Below, one piece after another: positions 9,951-22,061 of a DNA stretch of 46,283 nt (positions are counted from its first letter, which is position 1; each line of letters opens with the position of its first letter). The DNA comes from Emmonsiellopsis sp. PD_33 (taxonomy: Eukaryota; Ascomycota; Eurotiomycetes; Onygenales; Ajellomycetaceae). The notes under the pieces were generated by a model. It searched no databases, was not told the origin of the DNA, and was given only the letters and a program-made list of their open reading frames with translations. Location of the stretch: NCBI GenBank assembly GCA_032988165.1, contig JANTQF010000286.1:1-46283 (forward strand). Direction: 5' to 3'. A program made the position numbers and the translations under genes.

Positions 9951-11603
9951 TCATGCGTTGTCGATATGGGCTACACGTGTCTTTTCGCTCAACTGGTTCT
10001 CGGTTTCCTTTGTAATTAAGTCTTTCTCTTCCTGGCTTTCGAACACTGTTGTAGAGGCGCAGTTAGCTTATTGTCATGGAGGGAAAAGGAAATAAGCATC
10101 GAATGACTTACAGAATGTCAATTCCTCCAGAGTGCGGCCGTACGTTTCCGGGAACATAAAGTAAATGAACACGAATTCGAAGCACAGCCAACAGACATAC
10201 ACCAACAAGTATTTCCACTCGATGTCCTTGAGACCAATCGGGTTGACGAAAGTACCAAAGAATCCTGCCGAACGGCCAAACAGTTGGAACCAGGTAACTC
10301 CTTTGGTCCGAACGTAGAAGGGGAACAGCTCGACCAGGTAGGTGTAGGTGAGAGCATTGTAAGCAATGTTATAGGTAGGCCCGTAGAGGAAGATAAAGAC
10401 TATGACGGCAATGCCAGCACTTTTTGATCCTGTGATCATCTGCCTTGCCTGGGCAACCGTCCAGCCAGTGTAGACGCAGACTAAGAGCCCAACGCAGAGA
10501 AGATAGACGTTACGACGGGGGTAGCGTGGTGCAATCAAGGCTAAGAATACGCAGGACACAAGACCCCAGGCCTGGTTTCCGAGATTGAGTTTGTTCTGCA
10601 CGAATGGGTCGTCATAGCCGATGGATTCCAAAATAATCACGAGGTAGTTGCTGATAAGGGTGTTGCCGGAGAATTGGGTAAATAGTCCGAGCATAGTAGC
10701 CATAAGCGTACGTCGTCTCATTCCGGCGGTTTGGAAGAGTTCCAGAAAACCCCGTTTCCGCGATTCGTTCTCAATTTCTAGAGCCTTGGCTATCTGAGCA
10801 TACTCGGCTCTTGGAAGCTCGGCGTTTTCATCCCCTTCAGCATGGTACTTAACGAGAATAGCCAGAGCTTCGTCGTTACGGCCTTTCGAAATTAACCAAC
10901 GAGGACTCTCCGGGAGGAAAAATATAAAAGCGATCTGGATAACCGATGGGGCCGCTTGAAGAACACTTGGCATGCGCCAGCTCCAGTCGTTTTGGATTCG
11001 GAGAGTCCTGAGAGTAATCCCCGCAGCGATGGTAGATCCCACCCCAAAAAATGCATTAAACATGGCACCCAAAATTGCACGCTCTTTGGGGTGGCCCAAT
11101 TCTCCGATCAATGCCGAACCACCAACGATGCAGTAGACAATTCCATGACCGAGGATGATTCGCGAAACAACCCACATCGCGACTAGAAACCGTTAGCAAT
11201 ATAAAGGAGTGGTAGATATATATAACTCACAATTGACCGAGAAAGCTTGCATACAAGCGCCTATGACCATGAAAAGTGACCCGAAAAAAATAGACCATCG
11301 ACGGCCGACATGATCAGACAGAATAGGCACAAAAGGAATCGCAGTCAGCGCTCCCAGATTGTAGGACGCTGTCAATATACCCAGGGAGGCACCAACGGGT
11401 TCACCAAAGAAGTCTTGCCAGTAGGATAATGACTGTACTCCATTCATCATAGAGGAGTCAAATCCGGAAGTCGATTCGATTCCCAAGCAGCACGGTACGA
11501 GGAGCAGGTAGAGATTCCGTAGGTTCGGTTTCTTGTACCATGGTGTACGGTCTGAGGCGATCAACCGTGCAATGACGGGATCTGAACCACCCTCGGCAAC
11601 CAT
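9951..11603 (-). CDS. MFS sugar transporter, lactose-permease-like
   Basis: Three minus-strand exons are read: 11603-11231, 11182-10112 and 10045-9951, with introns 11183-11230 (48 nt) and 10046-10111 (66 nt). The joined frame is 512 aa, usual for the sugar-porter family. Signatures include GFDSSMMNG in the first membrane segment, the loop 2-3 motif DHVGRRWS, PESPRWLISKGR before the central loop, and PETYGRTLEEL after the last segment. About 12 hydrophobic segments can be counted. FDSSMMNG is common in fungal lactose/hexose permeases of the Lac12 type, but the substrate cannot be told from sequence. The product should be a plasma-membrane H+/sugar symporter. It stands alone among relics rather than in a clear catabolic cluster. 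Two CreA-type sites lie upstream (11632 and 11768), suggesting glucose repression. Splice sites and frame are intact. Confidence 0.9.
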
Positions 11604-11631
11604 TTCGTTGGGAGCAGATTTGCAATCTGGG

Positions 11632-11773
11632 GCGGGGTAAAATTGAATGAAAAAGATGTTTGGTTCAGTTAAGAAAAATGGGACGCCTCGGGGGATTGAA
11701 TCGTATTTAAATGATATTTCCTCGACCCTGGAAACAGATTTTCACATAAAGCTGTCAGCTCTGATGACCCCAC
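11632..11773. promoter_or_regulatory. Candidate CreA (carbon catabolite) sites
   Basis: GCGGGG at 11632-11637 (+) and CCCCAC at 11768-11773 (GTGGGG on -) match the Aspergillus CreA consensus SYGGRG. They lie 29 and 165 nt upstream of the transporter start. The consensus is short, so chance matches are possible. Confidence 0.3.
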
Positions 11774-14700
11774 TCGATAGCCTAAAATCAGCTAGTTAGA
11801 TTGCCCCCGTTGACCCGCAGTGAATTTCTGTGGGAGAGCGGGATATTTTTGTATCCGTTCGAGCGTAGAATAAAAGAAAGCTGCGGAACGTTGTCCGAGT
11901 AGGGACCACGGCCCTTAAGACCCTGAAGGGAAGAATAACCCGGTTCCGTCGATGATTGGCGCAATTAATTGCCACATGCGGGACTAATACTCACAGATGT
12001 GCCGAGGATTAGATGCGAGCAAACAAATGGACGGAGAACGCAGGCATGCCTTGCTGGGAGTTTACCAGATTGAACCGTCGTCTTCTCATTGGTCCTCGAG
12101 CGAGTCGGATGTCCTTGTTGGTGGCCGTTTGAGACGTGGTTGGGAGCCATGTTTGGTTACATCGGGCGGTTTCTTGGATCTGCCAGTAGGCTATAAAAAA
12201 GACATCATACAATCCAGCTCTGTACAGCGTCATATTGAAAAATAACGAAGAGATCCTCTTCGGCCACATCGTGGGAAGTAAGGTAATATGTATCCGACGT
12301 CATCTGCGCATCTGTGGGTGTCACTCCATATATGAATAGGTCTTTCATGGTTCGAGTGGAACGTATTTCTGGCCTGCTGCCGAATTACACATTCTCTGAA
12401 TCTGGAGTAACCGCCTGGTTGACGGGACTTAACGGCTAGGACCAATCTCTCCTAGGTCTGGGCGCGTTCTCGGACTCACAGTCACAGACTCTGTCCCTTC
12501 GGATGATTTTTGCCTAATTAAATACGTGTGGGGTAAAGCAACGAGCCCCTGCCCACAATTCCTGAGCCCGATCTATCCCATCATAAAAGGCAGACCTGTC
12601 TGAGTGAGGGGCTCGCTTCTCATCCTGGATTAGATCTGGCAGTCGTGCATACACATTTTGATGATTGGCCTGTTTGTAGAAGTCCCTGTTAGCTACCAAA
12701 GCGAAAGCAAAAGCGTGGCTACTAACCGGGTAAATAGTAAATGCAGGGAGTTGGGGGCTCGACGCTAGCGGATCCGGTCATTCCTTGAATCCTGTCTCGT
12801 GTCGCTAAAATCCGTAAACGCGGGATGAGAGGAAGAGCTGGGGTGGGTCCACTCTGGAGTCTGGGGGAGAATGAAGCACAATCCCTTCAAGCGCGCCGGA
12901 TTTCATAAAAATTGGGACGCCTGGAGAGAGTTTGTACTAAGATGGGAGACACAGACAGCCACCATATATGTAGCTGAATGAGAACCAACTTTCCGCTGGC
13001 AGACTCGGTGACTTTCAAGAAGGCGTGAAGTTGAGATAGAGGCGATGACTAATCATACCAGAGGCTGGGTCGCCCCACAACCCAAACTTTATTGCCAATA
13101 AAGGTGCAGTCAGAACCGAACTTTCTTTTTCCGCGTATGAAAATGCTTCTGGAACATTTGAATGTTGAAGCACGCGATGGAATTTCATTTTTCACACAGA
13201 TCAACAGGGGAGTTGAGGACCACCAAGTCATGTCTCAAGCAGTTTATGAGTTCCGGCAAAGGAAGACCATGCCCAGGCGGTTAATTCGAGGCAGACTCCA
13301 TGGATGCTTAACTAGTTCGATCTTGGCATCTAGCCTCGCTCCCAACGATTCGAGCCAGGTTCAACGTGAGATTGTGTAATTTCTGCTGCTAGCCAATGCC
13401 AAATGGCAATGCTGCGACACCATCCCATTCCTAAAGTTCCTAATAAGACTTGCCAGAATCCAATGTGGCCAGAGTTCTGCTGACAATCCTCAAACAGTAG
13501 TACATTTACTCACTATGAGGGAAGCAAATACGACCAGATCAATCCTTGTGATACTACTTACCGGAAAGAAAATACATCCAAAAGACGTGGTAATTTCACA
13601 ATTATGAGCTTGTCAATAGATCCAACATTTATTCGCCACTTATTATTCGTACGTCAACGCTACCTTTTGCCCAGTGCGTAGGAGTGATAATACCGTGCAA
13701 ATTGATCATGAGCCCGGTTAAGCTCCAAAAAGATGACTGCGCTCATCAGTGGGTTAAGGCCTGCCACATTCAGAGACTGGAATATAGGATGCTGGGCTCA
13801 ATCAGATTATGCCTCGGTTCTTCCAGAAACGCCCCCAGAAGAAGAAATTAGGCAATGCTGTTCCTCCACTGCGGCCGCCATAGTATGCAGGTACTAAAGC
13901 TTGGATGGGACTGCCAACCCTTGTCACCTCTAATAAAAACCTCAGAATGGAATGAACAAATGTGAAGGCAAGAAATGGATGGGTGGCTACCTTTTGCTTA
14001 CTGTTCCTATCATACAACCCATTGGTGTGCTGTCCAGGGAGTCATAGAACAAAATAGAGGATTTTGTACTATGAAAATGGTCAATGCTGGCTATTATCTA
14101 TGTAAGCACCCCTATTTTTCCCCTAGCATATTATTAAACATATATTGACAAGGACCGGAACTTCAATAAAGCATGCCAGTTTCTTTTCTATCTATACACT
14201 CATTGGCCCTTATGGAGTATCCCCCCTTAGAAAAAACTATGAATTTCCGCTATACCAGCATATACCATCATATCAGACAACTAATGGGTGGGTTCAATAA
14301 TTTCAACCATTACATATTGAACTCCCTAATTAGAACCCTTCCAAACGTTTCGAAAACCTCACAAGGGATGCTTCTGCTTCGCGGCGACTATCGAGCTATC
14401 GATTGCATGGAGCGTCTAGCGACTCGCATAACATGGTCCAATACAACATGCCAACCTCCCAGATTCGATCTAAACCCTTGAAACTGTTTCCAGCAACCTA
14501 ATATTTGCAATGCACGTCACATTTTCCGTTCTTCGATCACAAAACATCCGAAATAAATATCCCCTAACTCCCCCAAATGCGGCAACGCTTGCAGCATAAC
14601 GCCTCAAATCTATAGTCAAACATCAAAGTGCTTCTCTGGTGTACGACGATTGATGGGACCGCAGTGGAAGAAAAGGACATCTTGGTATGCCGCTAGCGCA

Positions 14701-15379
14701 TGTCAATTTCTCGTGATCAGCATAAGGAACAACGACCAACCCCTGAAAGCAACAACAAAAACAGGAAAGTTGGCAAGAAGTGATGTATCACCAGAACCAG
14801 GGCCAGTTTCAATAGGCACAGAATGGGAGAAAAGAAAGCCTACTTTGATCAGCCTGAAAAATTGATGAGTGAAAAGGGGGTGAGGGACCTTCTGAAGATG
14901 TTTGTCAAGATACCCTCCAAGGTCATGGACTGTCGTCTTTTTCTAAGTTGTCAGGATACCGATCAAAGCCTTGAGGCAAAGTTTTCCTGATTTCGGTGGG
15001 TCCAAAGTTGCATATGCCATGCAGTGGTTTCCAGCACCTTATACCTCAGCTTGCTACCTTGTATCTTAGTTTTATCATTGTCAATAGAGGTGGTGTAGCC
15101 AGACAGAGAGAGGTAGCAGGTCCTGGGCGTTTAACTATCCCTCTAGGACACTAATATCCTAGAATTTGGGTGCAAGGGATGGTGAGGGCAGTAACATGCT
15201 GCAATGCCAAAGGAGTGACTTGAGATTGTCCCCTATTCCTCCCGCTGTAGCTCTCTTGATCTTTGCAAGTTTGTATGTGGGCGTTGACTGCCCGGGCTTT
15301 TTCCTAGTAATATTTCGTGTTGGGTGGGAGGCCTTGGATCTGGTCTTCTGCCAATCGAATTTATCCGCGCTGGGGCAAG
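11774..15379. other. Gene-poor stretch with unrecognised short frames
   Basis: No frame could be tied to a family. Short frames that look somewhat protein-like are 12514-12699 (-, no ATG, opening just after a CTAACAG that resembles an intron end) and 13092-13379 (+, 95 aa, ATG). On the opposite strand of the latter, a partly coding-like reading with stops also runs through 13049-13379. These may be fragments of decayed genes like those on either side, or chance. The part nearest 11774 belongs to the transporter promoter. Confidence 0.35.
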
Positions 15380-16434
15380 AAGTCATTGGAATTTTGGAGA
15401 CATGAACAAGCTTCTCTCCAACACCCCCAACGCAGTCTGTTTCAAAGTCAATCCAGCCCTGTTCCCTGTCTCCAATATAAGAGATATCAGGATAGGTAAT
15501 TGGAACACCAAAATCAATCCACATGACTCTTTCTAGGTCACCAGAGATAATTATATTTTTTGGATATGAATCATTATGCTCAATCAATGCAGAATGAACC
15601 CTGTTTGATGCCATTGACAGCTGTTTCCATCTGTTCTTTGGTATAAGTGACACAGTTCATTGGCAAGGGGTTTGGTAAGTATTCGATCAGAATAGCACTT
15701 GGGAAGTTGGTATTGTGCAGAAAGGCATCTAGATGGGGGGTATATGCAGCTGGATCTAGTGATAATGTGTATCTGTAAAACTGTGGCATATAACCCATGT
15801 CACATATGCCATATTGTTTAAGCCGGCAGTAGGCCTGGATCTCGCAGTGGGCTTGATTCAAGTCATGAACCTTATCGTCAGCATACCCTAGGTCTGCATT
15901 GTTGTGGAACTAGGTGCACTTGGGCTAGAAACTGATGTATGGTACTACTAGCAGAGGGATGCTAGCTAGTAGATTTGGGATAGACACCTTTGCAAAACAT
16001 ACAATTTTTAAGACGCGAGGGTTCTGGTCGTAATTAACTGGGAAAATCGACGACGCTTCTGATCTTTTCAGCTCAACAATGAACCTGACTTTTGCAGGGT
16101 CAATGTCAATCAACAGATTATCATCAAATCCCTTCTCTTTCTCGTAAATGGTGCCTTCTGGGCCAAGGGACACACACACTAATGTAGGTAGACATTATGG
16201 CAAGAGGTATCAAAAACAAGAATAGCCAAACAAATGGATTAACTCCTCTGGCAAGCTGAAGACTGAGATGATGTGACCGATCAGTTCCCCAGGTAAAAGT
16301 TGCCAAAGGCATTCTGCACAACAGTTGAAAGGTTCCAACAAAGAGAGTTTGAATGGCTGGGATTTACCTGGAAGTTTGCGATGACGATTTCTCCGTGGTG
16401 GAAAGATAGGCGGAGTAATATATGGCTGCCTCAA
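15380..16434 (-). pseudogene. Kinase-like (phosphotransferase-fold) protein, degenerate
   Basis: A single minus-strand reading can be followed from about 16434 down to about 15380. It starts RQPYITPPIFPPRRNRHRK and passes LWQLLPGELIGHI. It then meets TGA (16210-16212) and TAA (16195-16197) in frame and continues with SLGPEGTIYE and DPAKVRFIVELKR. An intron at 15910-16002 (GTATGT to CTAG) rejoins the frame as FHNNADLGYADD, and CEIQAYCRLKQYGIC follows. Near 15600 the frame shifts before a kinase-like catalytic loop (IEHNDSYPKNIII) and a metal-loop-like IDFG. This pattern matches a lineage-expanded family of fungal 'protein kinase-like' genes of unknown role. With two stops and one frameshift the copy is very probably dead. 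The 3' limit is approximate. Confidence 0.65.
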
Positions 16435-16715
16435 CCTCGACGACGTGAACTAGTGCGCAAAGTCCGTACTAGTTCTCATTTGGTATCGAGTTTCGAATAC
16501 CTAAAGTCTCTTTCTTCAAAGTTCCAGTCGTACTTGTGTCAAGTCCGACTGCACAATATCATGCCGCCCCGGATACCATTAGTTTCCAGGGAATTTGACT
16601 AATATATTGAACTAGGAAGTCGGAAATCCAAAACAAAGCCCCCCTCCCCACTATGGAGGCATAATCCTCCTCAGTAGTCGAATTGAGATCACAACATCAA
16701 ATAAATGGTTGGTGA

Positions 16716-17192
16716 GTGCTACTGTTTGCCGGGAGGGGAGCGAAATTTCTCCGGAAGACCAGTCCGAAGGTCTGGGTCGTTCTGATGGTAGAGACGTTAG
16801 GCGTGTACAATCTCATCAAGGGACGAGATGTTCCTGAAAGTCCAGCTTTACCGAGGATGGCCGTCCATGATGAACTCATATAAGCCATTCCAAGCAGGAG
16901 TAGCCATGGAGAAGCTGGTGATTGCCGCGGCATACAGCCATTCGGTGCGGAATGGGTCACCCCATGAAACCTCCCGCATCTAGATTTGTCTGATGATATG
17001 GGCATATGGGAATGAATTGGGTCCTTAAGTTCCTGGCAAGCTCCTTCCCCCGAATCCACGATAGGAGACAGTATATATGACCTACCCAGCAGCAACGCAT
17101 GGAGACGGATGCCTGATAGGGTACACTGGACAGGCGAATCCCAATTTGGTTGAATCCTACAAGGGCACAATGATATCAGTAATCGGTTATTA
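16716..17192 (+). pseudogene. Relic of an unrecognised gene with four internal stops
   Basis: Frame 3 of the + strand gives a strongly protein-like reading (for example KVWVVLMVETLGVYNLIKGR and YDLPSSNAWRRMPDRVHW). It is broken by TAA 16881-16883, TGA 16965-16967, TGA 17013-17015 and TGA 17151-17153, and ends at TGA 17193-17195. No start or splice structure is evident. The opposite strand has a 171-codon ORF (16697-17212), but its composition looks like a shadow. Function is unknown and the assignment to a family was not attempted. Confidence 0.4.
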
Positions 17193-17195
17193 TGA

Positions 17196-20100
17196 CGAAA
17201 GAGAATTTCCAAAGAGGGTAATTGCCTTTTACCATATGATTTCCTTTTTCATTGAGCCCATTGCAAACCAACCGGGCTTGTTCGATGTATCTTTTGTAGC
17301 CAGGGGCTCTATATTATAAACCTACCGTTTGTCCTTGTCGCCGTATTAGGCTCGTGTTTAGGTGGAAATTTAGATGAAGTGATAAATTGATAATGGTCAG
17401 TTAATATGATAGGATATCTTTGCCTCGGGAAGATAAAGACGGTTCAAAATATGCAGTTCCCGAGCATGAATGCGGTTTCAATCGGCAATCCGCATGCATA
17501 AACCCAGATCTGGAAGACCTCCGCCTGTAATGTTAATGTAATCTTGTCATTCTTGGTCAAGGCGGACGAGTGTTTTTCCGCGACTTTTTACATAGGAACG
17601 CCACAGGAAGCACTGAACCCGACAATATATGTTGCGCAGGGATTCCGCCGGTGGATTGAAAATTGGACAAGATATCCATGGTCCTCGTCCGTCTCTGAGC
17701 AATATCTATTGCTTGGCTCCGGGTGGGGACGTTCCCCCAAGGTTAAAAAGCTCCATTAAAAATTATAAAACATAACGTGATCGATTCGCAGATAGTGTAT
17801 TTCATCCCGGATGTACCCCGTGCAGGATGTCCACGTTTTGGAGTTAAACGTTGTGTTTTGATACCGTTTGCCGTCGATAACATCCCCGAACGAACATGAT
17901 GTTGTCAAACCAGGCTTGAAGCTAAATAAGACTGCCCGCCCTAAAAGACCACTTTGGATAATAACAGCGGCCAATGACTTGGTGTCGAGTTTTTGATCTG
18001 GTTGAGATGGGATCAAAATAAACTGCGAACACATCAGTCTGGTCATATCCAGAAGTCGGGCCGATCCATAGTGCTAGCTTTTAGTGCACTGTATTAAATC
18101 TTTGGTTCCAGCTAGCATGGCATAGTGGACATTAGCCAACTGCAGTGTAATAGATACCAGCAAACAAACGGCTTTCCGGCGGGTGGCGTAGGTTGGGAAC
18201 CCGACACTCACTATTCTAACAGGCGGCAAGATTGCATCGGCAGCTCTGGAATAAGTGTCACCGCCTAGTCTGGCTCGGCATAAATGTTAGCAGTGTTGAA
18301 AAATCCATCCTTTAATTTGCGTAGAACTATACCGGCCAAAAGGCTAACGTTTTTGGGAACGGCAGACTCTTCATCCCCATCGACCACAACGCTTCCAAAT
18401 AGACGGCTTGCCCAGGAGATAATATATAGTACCCTGATTCGGTTAACTACTAGTATGTGCGAAATTCACTTGACCAATCAGCAGCGGCCTGTCAAAAGTG
18501 TAGCCCCTGGCTACCGAATAGATTGTCCAGGGGTAATTAAATTTACCCCGCAGAATACAATGCAAAGCAACAACCAGGCTCAGACATACCAGAGGTTTCA
18601 ATGAATAGCCGCCACGAATAATTTAAGTGGCAGTGGCTCTTTTGGCGTAAAACATTAGCTCAGGCGGCAAGGGTGATTGTTCAAGTGTATTGATTATGTG
18701 TGGCAGTTTATTAAGGACAGACGTGCCTTGGAACCGGCTTAAGCGGTTTTACCTGCAAACCTACATGTGTCAGCTTGTTATTTGATTTGGATAAAAGGAA
18801 TTTCGGGTCAGAATTTTGCAATGCTACACGCAGGAGGCTACCATTCCCGTGAATATATGCGCCTGACAGGTTATATTGCTGCCTTAGCGCCCCGAAGAAG
18901 AAGGCAGTTTCCTTTGGCTTAGCGATTGGTCAAGGTCGTAGAAACACAAGGCGAGTAACAGAGCATGTTCGGCGCGTAGTGACAGTAGGTAAACGTTAGT
19001 CTAGCCCGGTATCTGGAGCAGTTAGTACCTTGCTCAAAGATCACAACTCCATACGGCATGTTTTCGTCACCAGATCGTTGGGGTTTCCAAGAAGTATGAC
19101 AGGCGAATGGAGTGTCTGGGGGATGGAGGCGAGCGGGATTATCGCCGGACTAAAAACTCAACCACATGCTGGTTTTCATAATCGATCCCTACAAGCACTT
19201 GACGGTATATTCTCAGGGGCGATAGCTGTGAGTAAGCCCGGAAACCGCGACAAGAATCCAATCAGACTATACCTACATTCCACGACGGGACCTAATTCAA
19301 ACATGACAAAATTTAGCATGAAATCGGGGATGGTCCTTTTTTGTTTCGAGGCATTAAAATATACGGTACCGCGGGTACATCAGTAATAGAACTCCCGTGT
19401 CCGAAACCGTGTAGCTTGCTAGATCTGAATGACTTCGGTACGGGAATACTTGTGGCCTCGACGTGAGCGTATGGCTGAATCCCACACTGACTGGCCGACG
19501 GTGGGTGAAGGCTAGGGCTAATCAAAAGTGCGGGGTAGGGCCAGAATAAGTGGCTGTAATTTTGCTAATGCCAGTTCTCGGTTTTCAATATCGAAGTGAA
19601 GAGGGAAGCATTCCCTGGCGATATAAAGAGGCGTCAGGTGTGCAGAGGAGGAATCCCGGTCCCATAGGACAAACCTGCGATGAAAGTGAGATTTTGAACT
19701 AATAAATCCAGAGGCATGGGACAAAAATTAGCTTGATATTTGCATACCCCTGTTTACTCAGCAGAATCCGACAGGGTGTTCCCTGCCTCCATCAAGGGCC
19801 TGGATCCGTCTGACTGATATTGCAGACAAAATCACGGAGGTCGAGAAAGGCAGACGGCCTCCCCCGGTATACATGGCAATATCGCAGGGCGGTATTCCGT
19901 CCGAACAGCCTGGGCAAAAGTACAACACCGCTCGCTCCCGCAGCCGAACAGCTGAACCATGCCCCAGTTGATATTTTCATAGAACAGGCAACGGAGGTCG
20001 ACAACGACAAGGAGAGCTTTGAGGAATGAAGCAATGCATCGGAGAATATCCATCACGCAGCAGATATATATGCTACGGGATTTAAAAGGAATCTGGAGAT

Positions 20101-21068
20101 CGGATGAGGAAGTTGGATGGATCGGCTGTGGGGTTGCCGGATCAAGTGTTTCTCCACACGCCGAAAAATAAACATGGGGATCGGCGTAGCTTAAGTTGAC
20201 CACAGCCATCCGCATACAACAAAACTGTTGTTGGCCTCTAGCATCTAGGCAAAAGGGATTGACGCCCCGCCAGTCAAGCCAGTGTTACGCTGATACTTCT
20301 TTGTTCCATGCCATACAGGTGGCAAGATGTCATTTACAGACGTCTTTGGGAGTCAGAAGTTGGCCGCGGAGAGGAGTTCATATCCCCTCTTCGCACGCCA
20401 ACACGGCCTCGTATATCAGGCCCCAGGGTCTCGAAGGGCAAGGTTACCCCAGAGACTTGCAATTTACAACGATAGGCCTAGGGACTGGAGGCAATCTAGA
20501 CCCCAGTTGAGCCAAAAACATTTGCCTGCAAAACATTCATTCCTGCAGATTCCGCATCCACCCTGTGACGGTATTTCATTACTATCCAGGCGAGCTAACC
20601 GTTGACAGAGCGGGATATGACTATGAGGAGGCGAGGGTATCCGAGAACCGTTTGCTTGCTCGGCTCAGTGTTGTGCTTATGATCAAGATATCTGCTGCAA
20701 GCTCGTCGCTTGGCCTCTGGCCTGGCCCTGCACCAGTTATTTGGTGGGCATCATCGTCCAGTGTCTAGCCTCATACTTCCCGTTTTGACTTTTCCAGGCA
20801 AATTACTATATGGTTGGTAATCGTTTTAGTCCTGGAATATACTTTGAAGTGAAAATAAATTCGCTTCGAGAGAATATCGGGCCGCCCGACCCTTACACAG
20901 TACACTCGATTCCTCATCCTTGGATCGACGGGACATATACCCGATTGAGGATGGTTGGTCTTGAGTACGTTGATTGCTGGGGCGCCCCGAACTATGCCTT
21001 TTAGCTGTATTGTTGAAGTTTGCGCGCTCACCAAAGTGCAATACATCTCTTGTCTGCCTGCAGCGGAA
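17196..21068. other. Gene-poor stretch with several orphan frames
   Basis: No gene could be confirmed in nearly 4 kb. Frames worth recording are 17544-17759 (+), 17756-18046 (-, 96 aa, ATG), 19030-19386 (+, 118 aa), 19518-19724 (-), 19832-20215 (-, with internal hydrophobic starts), 20327-20605 (+, ATG) and 20810-21004 (+, ATG, 64 aa, ends APNYAF). Several have protein-like composition but conflict with equally plausible frames on the other strand. Together with the relics just upstream they suggest decayed genes rather than functional ones. No transposon ends were found. Confidence 0.35.
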
Positions 21069-21076
21069 TATATAAG
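21069..21076 (+). promoter_or_regulatory. TATA-like box of the DUF4360 gene
   Basis: TATATAAG lies 150 nt before the ATG at 21219, followed by a CT-rich leader, the usual layout of a strongly expressed Aspergillus promoter. Confidence 0.4.
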
Positions 21077-21218
21077 GAGGCTTGTTCCCACAGGTTTTCC
21101 AGCTCCTGAGTCTTAAAATCAACGCCTATTTCTCTCAGGAAAGCAAGACAACTTCAATTTCCTTATCAAGTCGAACTTTTCTCGTCTTTTCCCTGTCCAT
21201 CCTTAAGACCTCTTCAAA

Positions 21219-22061
21219 ATGAAGTCTGCTGTTATTCTCGGCCTTGCAGCGCAGGCCTTTGGTGCTGCTGTTACTCGCTACCCCAATCCCGATGACAGTG
21301 TAGTCACCCGAACCTTCGATTTCCCTGATTTCCCAGCCGGTGGCCCAACCGCTTGGCCCGACAAGCGCGAACCCGCGCCAGCCCCGCTCCCAAATCCAAG
21401 CACCGTCGATCTTGGTGGCGGTAATATTTCGGATGGTCCCAATCCCGACGAAGTGCAAATTGTCGGCCTAACCTATGGTGGTACTGGATGTCCTGCCTCC
21501 ACCGTCAGCCATGTCCTGTCAGACGACAGGACTATCATGACCCTCATCTTCGACGAATATGTGGCTTCGATCGGCCCTGATGTCGAAGTTACTGAACGCC
21601 GCAAGAACTGCCAGCTTAACATCAACCTGAGATATCCTGGTGGTTTCCAGTATTCTATCTTCTCCGCCGATTACAGAGGTTATGCATATCTAGATGAGGG
21701 TGTTCAGGGCACTCAGAAGAGTACATACTACTTCTCTGGCGAGACCAAGCAGGTATGGAAGACTTCAGGACCTTCCTTTCTCCTACTACTAAGTAAATCC
21801 TACTAACGCTTAACCTAGACAACCACCGAAACAGTGTGGAACGGCCCCTTCGACAGCGACTATCTGCTCCACGACGAGGCTGACAATACCTCCATTGTCT
21901 GGTCCCCATGCGGTGGCCAAGGATCCCTCAACATCAACTCCCAGCTTCGCCTGACCAGCGATGACCCCGATGCCACGGGCCAGCTAACTAACGACTCCAT
22001 CGATGCCAGCTTCCGACAGATCGTCTACGTCAAGTGGCAGGAGTGTGTTCCTGAAGAGTAA
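21219..22061 (+). CDS. Secreted DUF4360-family protein
   Basis: Two exons, 21219-21752 and 21819-22061, flank a 66-nt intron (GTATGG donor, perfect TACTAAC branch site, CCTAG acceptor). The protein is 258 aa. It opens with a short signal peptide (MKSAVILGLAAQAFGAA), then a variable Pro-rich part. The DUF4360 core starts near EVQIVGLTYGGTGCP and runs to the C-terminus (YVKWQECVPEE). Four Cys are visible in the mature part (TGCPAS, KNCQLN, SPCGGQ, QECVP), consistent with two disulfides. The family is common among extracellular proteins of fungi and some bacteria and has no known reaction. The start context (TCAAAATG) is good. It is the first intact gene after the relic-rich stretch. Confidence 0.9.

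Noticed and set aside
16697..17212. 171-codon ORF on - overlapping the 16.7-17.2 kb relic
   Set aside because: The + strand reading is more protein-like despite its stops; the - ORF looks like its shadow.
19792..20215. Minus-strand frames with hydrophobic starts as a secreted-protein gene
   Set aside because: Three overlapping frames on two strands are equally plausible and no splice pattern links them, so no product can be supported.
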